Shown here in pieces: positions 11,895-22,049 of a stretch of DNA of 64,000 bases. Each line of letters begins with the position of its first letter. Position 1 is the stretch's first letter. The translations under genes were made by a program, and so were the position numbers. The notes beneath the pieces were generated by a model that worked only from the letters and a program-made list of their open reading frames with translations, did not search any database and was not told the DNA's origin. Location of the stretch: NCBI GenBank assembly GCA_029204225.1, contig CM055095.1, positions 13,920,049 through 13,984,048 on the forward strand, written 5' to 3'. This stretch comes from Diphasiastrum complanatum. Lineage: Eukaryota > Streptophyta > Lycopodiopsida > Lycopodiales > Lycopodiaceae.

Positions 11895-12663
11895 TACTGG
11901 ATAGATGAGTCTAGATCACAAAATTTATCACACTACAGAACTGTAAATTTTTTTTTTGGTTGGACACCTGATATCGGTACGACGCGCGGGTGCACAACTG
12001 CTCAGTATTTTCTTTACTTTTGGCGCATGGATCCGATATTAGTACGGATATGCTATATCTGTACGACGCGCGGATGTACGACTGTTGAAGATTTTTCCTA
12101 CCTCTGGCGCGTTGATCCGATATTGGTATGAAAAAGATGAAAAGTAGGGAATACCAGAAATTTCAGAGGGAATATTCTAGATTTTCCACTTCGGCGTAGC
12201 TGCTACGCCGCCTTCTCTTTGCAAAGATTTCGAAATGTGCGATCGTTCAAAAGACCGAGATCAGTAATGTGAAAAGTATGAGGCCTCCTAACTCTGAATG
12301 GCAGTACTAGACACTGTCTAGTGTGATTTGTGGTACTCCAAACAGACAAATGAGAGATTTCTTGGCAAACCTCTCACACAAATAGCACTTTCCACAACAA
12401 CTCAGAAGTATTGTAAAAATCTCCCCCACTCAACAGATTTTCAATCTGTCTGATACTGCCCTGGCCTTTTTGATGCCTCCGGGACTGTGTCTTCATTCCC
12501 CACTGATTATTTTGAGTTCCAAACCTGCAAAATACACCAAAGAAGGATTTCTTCCAGCCGTTTTTTTCTCTCCAAGCTTTCACCTCCCGTGAAGGACTTT
12601 CTCACTTCATTGCGGAGCCTGTGACAAGCTGTATCCACTGATCAGGCATGCAGGACTATCGCT
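11895..12663 (-). other. Element-1 5' leader with GC-rich palindrome and GATCCGATATT motifs
   Basis: 770 bases between primer site and gag. Contains a perfect hairpin GGCGTAGC-T-GCTACGCC (12193-12209). Two GATCCGATATT motifs (12030-12040, 12114-12124) alternate with GTACGACGCGCGG segments. The same features recur at 42.4-43.3 kb. No protein-coding signal seen. Confidence 0.6.
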
Positions 12664-12675
12664 GCTCTGATACCA
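12664..12675 (-). other. Primer-binding site of element 1
   Basis: Reverse complement reads TGGTATCAGAGC, a perfect match to the copia initiator-Met-tRNA primer site, immediately abutting the 5' LTR. Confidence 0.95.
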
Positions 12676-12849
12676 TGTCAACAATCAGATATGCAACATC
12701 AAGCATTCACCACAAGAAGGCAGAAGAAGAGCACACACAATCACACTATCACTCAACAACATACAAAATGTAAAAATGTACAAATAGACCTTGAACCCCT
12801 GACAGAGAGCGTAAACAGTAACAATGAAGTTTATCATTGATTTCAAACA
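12676..12849 (-). repeat. 5' LTR of element 1, internally deleted
   Basis: 174 bp; equals the 3' LTR except for a deletion of about 77 bp in the middle (between GACAGAGAG and CGTAAACAG). Confidence 0.9.
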
Positions 12850-15473
12850 AACAATATACAAAAACCAATGTTACACTTCGACAAACGAGCACCAAGAACC
12901 CTAAGCTCCTCTAACAAGGTGCTGATAACTTAAAATTTTTGGGTTAATTTAGAGAATCAACCTTTTCAGTTACAAACGTCAAGCCCAAAGTGATCCTTGG
13001 AAAACTGTCTTGCACCAAGCCATGCAATGACAGAATTTCAGATTGTCATCAAGCTCCAAGTCAACTTTACATCCAATAAAAAAAACATGCTACCCATAAG
13101 GGCCTCTCATGACCCATTGCAACGTCTAAATAGGGTTTTAGTTTTTTTTCTTTTAAAGGAGGAATTGCCTGTGAAAAATGCAAAAATAAGCTTGGCAGAG
13201 GCCAAAAATCTTGTATATAGATAAACACACATGTGTGGAGCCTGTTCCCACGTGTGAAAATAGTGTACTTGTCATGTACCATAATCATATAGGTTGTACA
13301 TATGATTTAATTCAAGTTCTAGTGGCTAAAAAGGCCAAAAACTAGTTTTCAAGACATATGACACATGGCATCAATCTATTGCTTGCATGAGCCACATCCT
13401 TTGGTTAGGTGTCACATCCCATGTGTAGACGACAACTCACATGTGTGGAATAAGCTGAAGTAGACGAATTTTAACTTCTAGAAGATTTTCAAGTAGATCT
13501 CCATATAGAAGGAAAATGGACCAAAAGTGCTCAAAATAGAAGGTTTTGTCCAAGTGTCAGTTTTGCATGATGAATCATCATATGACAAAGCACCTTCACA
13601 CATGTGGGATCAAAGGGATGATTAGTACCACGAGCTCCCACTTATTGTATATATAGAGCCACATTTGGCCAGAATCAGTGTGAGACACCAATCTTGGTTT
13701 TAGAAGCAATTTTGAGTGATTCTCTCCATTTGTCTACATTTGTTTTGATTGTTTTGAGGTTCTATCAATGTGTACTTGATTTTCAGGTTGGAGTCCGTAC
13801 TCAGATAGTGTTTCACACGTGTGAAACCATAAAGTACACTTACCTTCAATTAATGATTGTTCTTGTTAGGATTTTGTGTTTGGAATTGATCTAGATTGAT
13901 CTTAATCTGAAGTAGATTGATAGATCAAGTAATCTGACAACCAATCTCTCTTGAGGATCAGATTAGGATGCACTCTTGGTAATTTTTGTACTTTTTTGCA
14001 CATTGCCAACTTCTATAGCCGCCACCAACGAGGTAGAAAAGACTTGCAACCGCGACCTATTCAAGAGTGAGAGAGGGAGTTCAAGCATGATCGCGCCCCT
14101 CCCTGGGTCATCTGCCATCCCTTCCTTATTCCTCATGCCACTCTGCATGCAAGAACTGAGCATTTCCAAATTTGAGTGCTTCATCAACGGAGTCTCCCTT
14201 GTTCAAATCAGCACTCACTTTTCAATGGCTTGAAAAGGAAGCAAATCTTGTCTCTGAAATCCCTAATGCTTTCTCACGGCTCTAGCTCACACAGATCAAC
14301 TCTATGAGGACTCCTCAGTAGGGCGGAAAGCATCTATATCAAAGAATCACAGCAAAACCTATGAATACAGGATTTTTCAGATCAGTGCTCTGCTCGTTTG
14401 ACAGATGGCTTTGCTACACTTGTGAACAACGAGCAGAGGCCAAGGTGTTCAGATTCTTGTTTGAATCTCATATCAAGCGACTTTCCATGAACCACCGTGC
14501 TAATAGTCTAGCCGCCGATAGCCTACGACCATGATCATTACTGGCAATGTGAGCCAGGTAGGTAGTCAATTCGCCCATAACCATTGTTGCGGAGCTATGG
14601 ACAATTCTGAAAGCCCAGGCATGGTATGGAGTTCGGTGGATCAGAAGTCTGATAAATCAAGTAGGTCTAGAGAATCCCCAACTCCTAGCCCAATTACATC
14701 AGCTAATGGCTAGCAGAACTGCGACCCCTTACTTCACGTTTTTTTTAAGAACAAAAAATAGGGTTACTTTCCTCAAAGGTTTAGTCAAGGTTACTTCTTT
14801 CTCTCAAGCACTTACTAGACAACAACTTACTTCCATGCATGCTTGGGCTAACTATCACCCATACCAGATTGCTACTGTCGTGGATTTACACATGCAACTC
14901 CTATTCCAATCATTCATAATCATTTCTATTGTTCAGTATCTCAAGTTTAAATTGAGCATAAAGTAGAATATAAATGATTTTCTGGAAAGAGTTATCCACA
15001 CATATTAACAAGAGTGTCAACAACAAATCTCGGTTCTCACCAGCATATCGCTAAATAACCATAACCAGTCCCATAATTGCTTGTTACAGTTTATTTTTCA
15101 GGACAAATTGTATACACACAATCTATCAATAAACACAAACCAGTCCTGCATGTTACCAATCTTTAATGACATGAGAAACAAGCTACTAGATTCATACACA
15201 AACCATGCTACACCCAATAGAGATCATCTCCCAAAAAAAATCAGAATGGAATCACTCCAATTAGAGGCAATATTAACAAAAATATAATCTGGTGGAAGTG
15301 CACTTTACCCCACTTCTTGCCAATATGCTTCAAACTAGAATTAGAGGATCTAAAACTTGATTTTCTCATTGAGAGTTCAGCACACCAATCTGGGACATAA
15401 ATCCATGTGCATCCGATTTCCAATCCGATGTAGAGCATGTCTCCTTCCCTATCCAAGACCGCATCTTAGCCGG
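12850..15473. other. Element-5 internal region, 5' part; no recognisable gene
   Basis: 2.6 kb between element 1 and the element-5 primer site. Frames up to 86 codons exist on both strands but none matches a family I know. 13235-13960 resembles an LTR: it has CCCACGTGTG, CACACATGTGG and TTTCACACGTGTGAAA palindromes and a TATATATAG box near 13649, but no LTR ends could be fixed. Confidence 0.5.
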
Positions 15474-15485
15474 GCTCTGATACCA
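15474..15485 (-). other. Primer-binding site of element 5
   Basis: Reverse complement TGGTATCAGAGC, one base from the LTR end. Confidence 0.92.
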
Positions 15486-15486
15486 A

Positions 15487-15940
15487 TATAAAGACCCTAA
15501 GATGAGGATAGGAGAACACAATAGGAGAGACTATGGAGCCAAACCGCCCAACCAATCCTAGATCAAACCTGGATCTAGCCCCCAAGCCATGCCATGTGAA
15601 GCAAGAGGAGAAGAGAGAATCTGGTTACCTAAATCCAATATGTCGACGGGAGAATCGCCATAGAGAGTAGAGTCTTGTGCATGAAACCATGCAATCTCCA
15701 TGCAGGTCAACTATAAATAGATCACATCTCTTCATGCAGTTCTCCTGCCTATATCCATTACACAGGCATGCAATACTCCATATGTCTCAATAAGAGTGTC
15801 TGGGTCCTCTCAAGGTAATTAGTCACAAACAGGCCTTGACATGGAATTAAATCACGGCGTGACCAATAATCTTGAACACTGGAGGGCCGGTCTACCATAT
15901 TAGGACTATTCCAGGTCCTCAACCGAATATGGCCATAACA
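15487..15940 (-). repeat. 5' LTR of element 5
   Basis: 454 bp, sense TGTTATGGCC...GGTCTTTATA. Relative to the 3' LTR it lacks about 14 bp near its sense 3' end and about 10 bp around 15660, the latter removing most of the TATATA box. Confidence 0.88.
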
Positions 15941-15945
15941 CATAT

Positions 15946-16249
15946 CAAAGTATGATGAAGGGAATCTCCATAACCTAAGGCGACGACATCTTGAGACCAA
16001 CCTGAGCACTGATTTGAAAAAAGAGATCTACGTCAACCGATGAATCATCAAAAAAAGGTAAAGGTTTGATACTACCCCAACCAAAGGATAGTCGGATTTA
16101 AGTCTCAAGGATGTAGAGAGAGTAAAGCATTCACATAGTTCCTCTTGCTTAAGCAAGACCAAACACTTTGAAACCTTTATTCATAAGCCAACAAGGTAAA
16201 GTATAACTAAGAAGTAAAATACAATACAATAAAGCACCATAAAGCAAGA
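15946..16249. repeat. R unit 1, right part
   Basis: Continues unit 1 after element 5; collinear with 18092-18330. Holds, on the minus strand, the upstream part of the R-unit frame (WSQDVVALGYG region). Confidence 0.75.
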
Positions 16250-16408
16250 CTTAGTAGTATCCACATTTAGGTAGCTCTTGTATGTGTTTGCCTTAATGCT
16301 TGCATCTTCCACCAGGAAAGGATGCAGCATACCAAGAACCCGTGTTAGGAAAATAACAAGGATGTTGAAACAGCAAGCATGGGCATTGGTGATCCATCTG
16401 AAAGATTC

Positions 16409-17078
16409 TTAATGAGCTTTATATGTGCATAATAGGTAAGGTAATTTCTCGTTTCCTATGAATTCCACATGTAGTATTTCACTCAGCTTACTATTGATGA
16501 TTTGCAAGATGATAGGTACATAGTTATTTGAGGTATCAGGAAAAGGGGTAAAATCAACACTATCAAGCCTTTCTATGACAAGTTTTCTTACAAAGTGTAT
16601 GCAAAGAAAACATGGGTTATGTTGTGCTTTGTCTATATTATTGATATACAAGTCTTTGGTAATCCATAGGCGTTCATTGTGAGCTTTTGTCAATTTGACG
16701 GGAGAAGTCTTTTTGACATGAATCCCATTTCCTGTTTTTAAGAAATTTTAAAGGGCCTTGTTTGCAAAATAAAGCGCGCTTATTAATAGTATCATTTTCT
16801 AAACCTTTATACTTAGGTAATAATTTCATAAGTTTAAACCAACCATGGTAGAGTTCATAAGCAATACTATTAATATCAGTTACTTGAGGAACATTATGAT
16901 TCAAACACTTTTCCAAAGTTTGTCTAAAAAAAGTACTTCTAATAATTCCGTAGTCTGTAGACACAACATGACCAAATTTGTTCGAGATAAAATTATTAAA
17001 GCGTTTAGACGTAGAACAGCTGCATTGGTGAATATTTTCAGTCTCAAAGTTACAAAACACGTATAAGAAAAATACCAA
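16409..17078 (-). pseudogene. R-unit C-terminal coding region (unit 2), broken
   Basis: Two frames (17078-16674 and 16693-16409) continue into each other after a frame change near 16680. Their peptides parallel unit 1 and unit 3 (SNKFGHVVS, NHNVPQVTDINSIAYELYH, GWFKLMKLLPKYKGLE, CFLCIHFVRKLVIERLD). Conservation of residues across three units, with third-position changes, supports past coding. No known domain. Confidence 0.5.
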
Positions 17079-17633
17079 TCATGCTTGACATCAGGAAGAT
17101 AAGACCAGCCGAATGTAATATCATGAAAAGAGTTGTGAACAATACCAAATAACTATAGCAAAATGTGAGCATAAAACTGATTCACATCGATAGTCTCAAA
17201 AATCTTATTACGATAGCATAAGTGTAAAAAATGCTTCTCCTTGTTGTTGCTAGTTCAAAGTTGTAGCCGGCCGACTGGACTCCCTGTTTTCCTTTTCCTC
17301 GAAAGCCTGCATCCATATCAGTCCCTGTAGAAGTTTAACTCTTTCACTGGTAGGTCACTTTTTGAGTTGTTGTCTTGTTCATCTTTTTCTCTAATGGTAG
17401 TAAATTTCTTTTTCTTATTCGTGCCTTGTTCAGATATGACCGAAGAGATGTAGAGCGGCAAGTCTACAAGTTTGTACTTCTTTATCAATGAGGTGAGTAA
17501 GCAAGACCCAAAGTTCAATAGGTATGGGAGCAAGGAAATTCATAGTAGGAAGGCTCCAGATTTTGAAGGAAGTGTGGGCGAATTTGAATTCAATAGTACG
17601 GCTGGGGACCATAGGGATTTGACAGCTTTTGGA

Positions 17634-18257
17634 CTAGCAAAATTCATAAGCAGATTGGTCACCAATGTCACAAATATCCTGGGAGAATTGCTCAAGTTGT
17701 GATGCACTATCCTCATCAAGATCATCAACAAAGACAAGTGGGTGTGGAGATAAAGGTGCATCAAGGATAGGCGTAGTGGCAAACTCAGTAGAAGCAGTAC
17801 CATTTTCTGTTTCTAGACACTCAAAAACTTTTCTAATGTGTGAGTTAAAAAACCTCTCTTCTTCCTCAAATTTTTTCGCAAACGTAACAATATCACCAAA
17901 TAGGGCTTCCACAGTAGTCAGAGGATTTTTTTTCTTAACAAAATCTAGATATATCCTAACCCACCAATCCAAAGTACCAAGTAGATCAACAAGACATAGG
18001 ACTCTATCTTCAGGTCCAGCAACAAGACAAGTAGCCCGATCAGTCCCATTAATAAAACCATGTAAAGTAGCAGCCTTTTTCATGTAACATATCAAAGTCT
18101 GAAAAAAATAGTTAGGTGGAGGAAGGGGCTCCCCATAACCTAAGGCGACGGCATCTTGAAACCAACCTGAGGACTGATTCGAAAGAAAGAGACCTACATC
18201 AACCGATGAATCATAAATAAAAGGTAAAGGTTTGATACTACCCCAACCAAAGGATAG
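17634..18257 (-). CDS. R-unit N-terminal open frame, 207 residues (best-preserved copy)
   Basis: The longest open version of the R-unit protein. It is open from just after a TGA at 18258-18260 to TAG at 17634. Landmarks in order: GSIKPLPFIYDSSVDVG, WFQDAVALGYGEPLPPPNYF, DRATCLVAGPEDRVLCLVD, LLGTLDWWVRIYLDFVKKK, FEEEERFFNSHIRKVFECLE, then an acidic tail. No start codon is certain: the first Met is at 18095 and the frame may begin at a splice site. The Glu-rich middle could form a short helix. I do not recognise the family; a gag-like protein of an undescribed element is one possibility. Confidence 0.5.
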   Translation of the reverse strand, partial: LSFGWGSIKPLPFIYDSSVDVGLFLSNQSSGWFQDAVALGYGEPLPPPNYFFQTLICYMKKAATLHGFINGTDRATCLVAGPEDRVLCLVDLLGTLDWWVRIYLDFVKKKNPLTTVEALFGDIVTFAKKFEEEERFFNSHIRKVFECLETENGTASTEFATTPILDAPLSPHPLVFVDDLDEDSASQLEQFSQDICDIGDQSAYEFC

Positions 18258-18310
18258 TCAGATTTGAGTCTCAAGGATGCAGAGAGAGTAAAACATTCAC
18301 ATAGTTCATC

Positions 18311-18970
18311 TTACTTAAGCAAGACCAAACCAATAGGTACATAGTTATTTGAGTTATTAGGAAAAGGGGTAAAATCAACACTATCAAGCCTTTCTATGAC
18401 AAGTTTTCTTACAAAGTTTATACAAAGAAAACATGGGTTATGTTGTGATTTGTCTATACCATTAATATACAAGTGTTTGGTAAGCCATAGGCATTCATTG
18501 TGAGCTTCTGTCAATTTGACGAGAGAACTCTTTTTGACATGAATCCATTTCCTATTTTTAAGAAATTTTAAAGCGCCTTGTTTGCAGAATGAAACATGCT
18601 TATTAATAGTATCCTTTTCTAAACCTTTATACTTAGGTAATAATTTCATAAGTTTAAACCAACCATGGTAGAGTTCATAAGCAATACTATTGATATCAAT
18701 TACTTGAGGAACGTTATGATTCAAACACTTTTCCAAAGTAAAACTAAGAAAAGTACTTTTAATAATTCCATAGTCTGTAGACACAACATGACCAAATTTG
18801 TTTGAGATAAAATTATTAAAGCATTTAGACATAGAACAGCTGCATTGGTGAATATTTTCAATCATAAAGTTACAAAACACATCATAAGAAAAATACCAAT
18901 CATGCTTGACATCAGGAAGATAAGACCAGCCGAATGTGATATCATGAAAAGAGTCATGAACACGCTCCAC
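18311..18970 (-). CDS. R-unit C-terminal open frame, 219 residues (unit 3)
   Basis: An uninterrupted frame that joins the segments broken in units 1 and 2: FHDITFGWSYLPDVKHDWYF, QCSCSMSKCFNNFISNKFG, LYHGWFKLMKLLPKYKGLE, CKQGALKFLKNRKWIHVKK, CLWLTKHLYINGIDKSQHN and CFLCINFVRKLVIERLD. Many Cys, His and Trp residues are conserved among units. The last few residues read into unit-2 sequence, so the natural C-terminus is uncertain. Function unknown. Confidence 0.45.
   Translation of the reverse strand: MERVHDSFHDITFGWSYLPDVKHDWYFSYDVFCNFMIENIHQCSCSMSKCFNNFISNKFGHVVSTDYGIIKSTFLSFTLEKCLNHNVPQVIDINSIAYELYHGWFKLMKLLPKYKGLEKDTINKHVSFCKQGALKFLKNRKWIHVKKSSLVKLTEAHNECLWLTKHLYINGIDKSQHNPCFLCINFVRKLVIERLDSVDFTPFPNNSNNYVPIGLVLLK
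18331..18961. repeat. R unit 3, truncated at both ends
   Basis: Starts at the position equivalent to 16512 and runs to GAGTCATGAACAC, where copia element 2 sequence begins. The minus strand is open over most of it (18970-18311, 219 codons), making it the cleanest copy of the C-terminal R-unit frame. Confidence 0.75.
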
Positions 18971-19057
18971 ACGTGTGGGATCAGAATGTGAACATTAACC
19001 ATGAGATTAACATATTTGATCTACAAGTTAGAAGTGACATTTCAGCACTCCTCAATT

Positions 19058-19612
19058 CTAACTTGGTAAATCCAATGTACATCTATCTACAATACCAAGT
19101 GCAAATCTTAAGTTAAAAAATAGATCCTTTGGCAAAGGCTTGGTTAAGATATCAACAATACACTCGGATGATGGTACATGAAGAAGTTGTACCTCCTTGG
19201 CTTGCACTCTCTCCTTTACAAAATGATGTGCTATCTCGATATGCTTTTTTCTAGCATGGAAGATAGGATTTGTAGAAATTTGTTGTGATGCTTGATTATC
19301 ACAATAGATGCAAGGGATCTCCTCGGCCTTGATCACTTGAAGCTCCTCCAAAAGTCTTCTTAGCCATAGGAGTTCTTTTGTTGTTGATGTCAAGGCTTTG
19401 TACTCGGCTTCACAAGAGGAAAGTGAGATAGTATCTTGCTTTTCTGAAAGCCAAGATATCACTCCTCCACAAATGAAAGTAGTAGATGCACTTATGGATT
19501 TCCTATCCATCTTGTCACCTGCAAAATTTGAATCCGAGTATGCCCTCAAGTGCAAGTTATATCCTTGATAGAGAATGCCAAAAAATCTAGTAGATGAGAT
19601 ATATCTAAGCAC
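19058..19612 (-). pseudogene. Copia RNase H (element 2)
   Basis: 184-codon open frame: AYSDSNFAGDKMDRKS (Asp), SWLSEKQDTISLSSCEAEYK (catalytic Glu kept), YCDNQASQQISTNPIFHARKKH, HHFVKERVQAKEVQLLHVPS and ILTKPLPKDLF. The domain itself looks intact, but the upstream RT join is frameshifted near 19613-19890. Confidence 0.88.
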
Positions 19613-19892
19613 TCTTTTGGCACTTTTTCAATGATGTACTAAAGGACCTTGCATACGTAGACTCAACTTACTTACACAATAGCTCAAATCTGGTTTAGTG
19701 ATTGTCAAATAGATTAAGGAGCCTATAATCTTTCTAAAAAGTTTGATGTCCTCAAAGGATGCTTCGCCACCATCATTAGCAACTTTTACAATCTTTCAAG
19801 AATGGAAGTAGCATACTTTGATTGAAAAATAAAAGTAAAATCACTACCTCTAGAAACTTCTATTCCAAGTATAATATGAAGAAGTCCTAGAT

Positions 19893-20380
19893 CTACCATC
19901 TTGAATCCACTTTTACCTTTCTTATGTCTTCATCATCATTTACTGTCAATATCATATCATCAACATAAAGAACCAAGATGATGATCTTTCCATCATTGCA
20001 TTTGATATACAAAGAAGGTTCATAAGAACTTATGACAAAATGCATAGAGTAGAGGAAGGTATGCAACCTAGAGTACCAAGCTCTAGGTACTTGCTTAAGA
20101 CCATATAGCTCTTTCACAAATATTGATCTTCCTCTCTTCCACACCATAACCTTTGAGTTTGAAAGCTCCCTCTTGATCCCATGTTCCACCCAAACCTCTT
20201 TGAAATTTGTTGATTGGTCTTCATTTGCCAACTTTAAACACTTGATCTTCATGTTGAATTGACTCTCCACAACATTCTTGAACTTGAGAAATCATCAAGT
20301 ATGAAGTCCTCACTCTTTAGAAGATAAATCCAACAATATGTACTAAAGTCATCAATGCAAGTCACAAACATCTTTGCTCC
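19893..20380 (-). pseudogene. Copia integrase-RT fusion remnant (element 2)
   Basis: Begins with an integrase core fragment (VTCIDDFSTYCWIYLLKSED around 20300-20360, catalytic Asp visible). It then passes by deletion into the RT (ELYGLKQVPRAWYSRLHTF, LYVDDMILTVND). The junction near 20150-20230 eliminates the rest of integrase and the RT fingers. A related RT fragment occurs at 25800-26115. Confidence 0.8.
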
Positions 20381-20388
20381 TCCATTAC

Positions 20389-21133
20389 TCAAACACTAGT
20401 ACAATGCATATCCAATTGTACTAAATGAAAATGCATCTTAGATCTTGAGCTAGATCTAGAATAAGAAAACCTATGTGACTTTGATATTGAGCAAAGCTCA
20501 CCAACTTGCTTCTTTGCCTCCAAACCACCATGGTTAGAAACAACATATCCATCAAGTTTGTAGAGCTCACCTTTCTCTTGCCTTGGGAAATCAAGACTCC
20601 TTTCCTTTTGATCAAGCAAGAATCACCAACAAATTCCACTTTAAGTCCTTTATCAACCATTTGACACACACTAAGAACATTCTTAGTAATGGAAGGTATG
20701 AACAAAGCATTCTTCAAGCTTACATTCCTATTTGAGATGAGAGAAAAAAAGAAATAGTACCAATGCCCTTGATAACAACTTTACCATCATTGGCCATGTT
20801 GATGACCTTCTTCTCTCCTTTATAAGGCACCAAAGATTTGAAGTACTCTTTGTGACATGTCATATGAAAGCTTGATCCACTATCAATCCACCATGGATCA
20901 ATATTTTCATCGTTGGTGAGCAAACAAGAAGACATAAAAAAAGAATCACTTGAATTCTGCTCATCAACACCATCCTCATCAAAAGTGAAATTGCTTTTCT
21001 TCTCACCTTGATATTTTTTTTTGAAGCAATCAATAGCAAAATGTCCTTTGACTCCACAATAGAAACATTTTAGCTTAGATCTATCTTTCTTCTTGCCAAC
21101 AAAACACAACGGTTTGTTGGCTAGGAAGCACAA
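20389..21133 (-). pseudogene. Copia zinc knuckle, protease and GAG-pre-integrase (element 2)
   Basis: LKCFYCGVKGHFAIDCFKKK is a CCHC nucleocapsid knuckle. DPWWIDSGSSFHMTC is the aspartic protease active site (DSG). IPSITKNVLSVCQMVDKGLK is the end of the protease, followed by a frameshifted GAG-pre-integrase. The protease core appears intact between 20720 and 20990. Confidence 0.82.
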
Positions 21134-21479
21134 AACCGAGTCTGTGGAGATTCGTGGAATAGCTCGAAACTGTAAGAAGATTCAGAGCATGGGATTGTCG
21201 GCTGAAACGAGAAGCTAAACGGAAGCATAGAACTCCGTAGAAAGGTTGCCTACTGTGGATTCAATTTGAAGCCAATTGAAGATCTGTTTGAAGCAGGTGA
21301 TGGCTGACTGCATGGCGACCTGAGTGCAGTAGAAGGCTGCAAAAAGTGGCTCAGAGAAAACCTAAGCATAGCTCAAGAAGTCTTTCTTCTTTCATGGCTG
21401 GGATTTCAGAAGGAAAAATTGAAGATCTTTCTCCATTTACAAGGTCTTTCAGTGTTGTAAAAGCTTGAAGAGAGGCATT

Positions 21480-22049
21480 TTAGCAAGAGTGATCTTGTCC
21501 TTTAGACCACTTGCCTTTGCTCTTGCCCTTGAATTTGCCTCTTGAGAACAAAGCCCCCTCCTCTCCAACTTGAGATGTGGGCGTGGATCCTCCTCTTGAC
21601 AGAAGCCTAAACTCCTCATTCACCAAAATTTCTTGCAAGTCCTCCATACTCGGCAATGTCTTTTGAATAGAAAAACTTTGAACAAGATTAGAATGATCAT
21701 CCAACATGCCATTAAGAACTACTTGAACAAGTTCTATCTCCTAAATGCTTTCATCAATACATGGTAACTCATCATTGAATGCCTGAACTCTCAAAACAAA
21801 AGCATGGGCACTTTCATCCTTTTTATGCAAACTTTGAAAGATTTGTCTCCTAAGGTTTAGAACCCTTGATGTAGACTTGGACTCATAAATATTCTTTAAA
21901 GCTTCCCAAGCTTTACTAGATGTAGTGTACTTACCAACATCCTTGAGAAGTTCATTAGTCACATTCATCTTGATCATGTGAAGAGTTGTTTTTGGTAACA
22001 GTTCGTACTTTGCTCTCTGCTCACAGTCTGTACAGGGACTGTATTCCAC
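21480..22049 (-). pseudogene. Copia gag, C-terminal two thirds (element 2)
   Basis: UBN2-type capsid sequence: LHMIKMNVTNELLKDVGKY, AWEALKNIYESKSTSRVLNL, then after a stop near 21740 DDHSNLVQSFSIQKTLPS. A basic KGKSKGKWSKG tail follows. The N-terminus is replaced at 22050 by unrelated sequence. 21134-21479 between this and the knuckle is disordered and carries no clear frame. Confidence 0.78.

Larger units (their letters stand above)
7811..12849 (-). mobile_element. Element 1: complete-length Ty1/copia retrotransposon
   Basis: Bounded by LTRs 7811-8061 and 12676-12849, flanked by AACAA on both sides (7806-7810, 12850-12854). A perfect tRNA-Met primer site lies at 12664-12675 and a purine tract (reverse of CTCTCCCTCAA) at 8062-8072. 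Domains run gag, protease, integrase, RT, RNase H from right to left, the copia order. Gag has an internal deletion and the pol frame contains stops and shifts, so it is not autonomous. It sits inside element 5. Confidence 0.93.
3505..15940 (-). mobile_element. Element 5: LTR retrotransposon, with element 1 nested inside
   Basis: Defined by two LTRs (3505-3981 and 15487-15940) that match along their whole length apart from short indels. A tRNA-Met primer site lies next to the right LTR, a purine tract (reverse of TTCTTCCCTCC at 3982) next to the left LTR, and both ends are flanked by CATAT (3500-3504, 15941-15945). Orientation is minus. Removing element 1 leaves about 7.4 kb. No protease, RT or integrase could be recognised in the internal sequence, so superfamily is undetermined: either extreme decay or a non-autonomous large element. 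Confidence 0.85.
16250..18330. repeat. R unit 2
   Basis: Head-to-tail copy of the R unit, starting at AGTATCCACATTTAGG like unit 1 at about 1142. A deletion of about 570 bp fuses CGAAGAGATG to TAGAGCGGC near 17446. Confidence 0.8.
18962..22049 (-). mobile_element. Element 2: decayed Ty1/copia retrotransposon
   Basis: Contains, right to left, gag, zinc knuckle, protease, integrase fragment, RT fragment and RNase H. On the left the purine tract (reverse of CTCCTCAATT, 19048-19057) is followed by only 86 bases of LTR (18962-19047, containing CCACACGTGTGG). On the right the gag N-terminus and 5' LTR are missing. Large deletions removed most of the integrase core and of the RT. Confidence 0.85.

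Noticed and set aside
13235-13960. Full LTR within the element-5 interior
   Set aside because: G-box palindromes and a TATA-like box are present but no matching termini, primer site or second copy could be identified, so only LTR-like debris is claimed.
13976-14233. 85-codon plus-strand frame and its minus-strand partner in element 5
   Set aside because: Both strands open at similar length in a GC-richer patch; no domain and no second copy.
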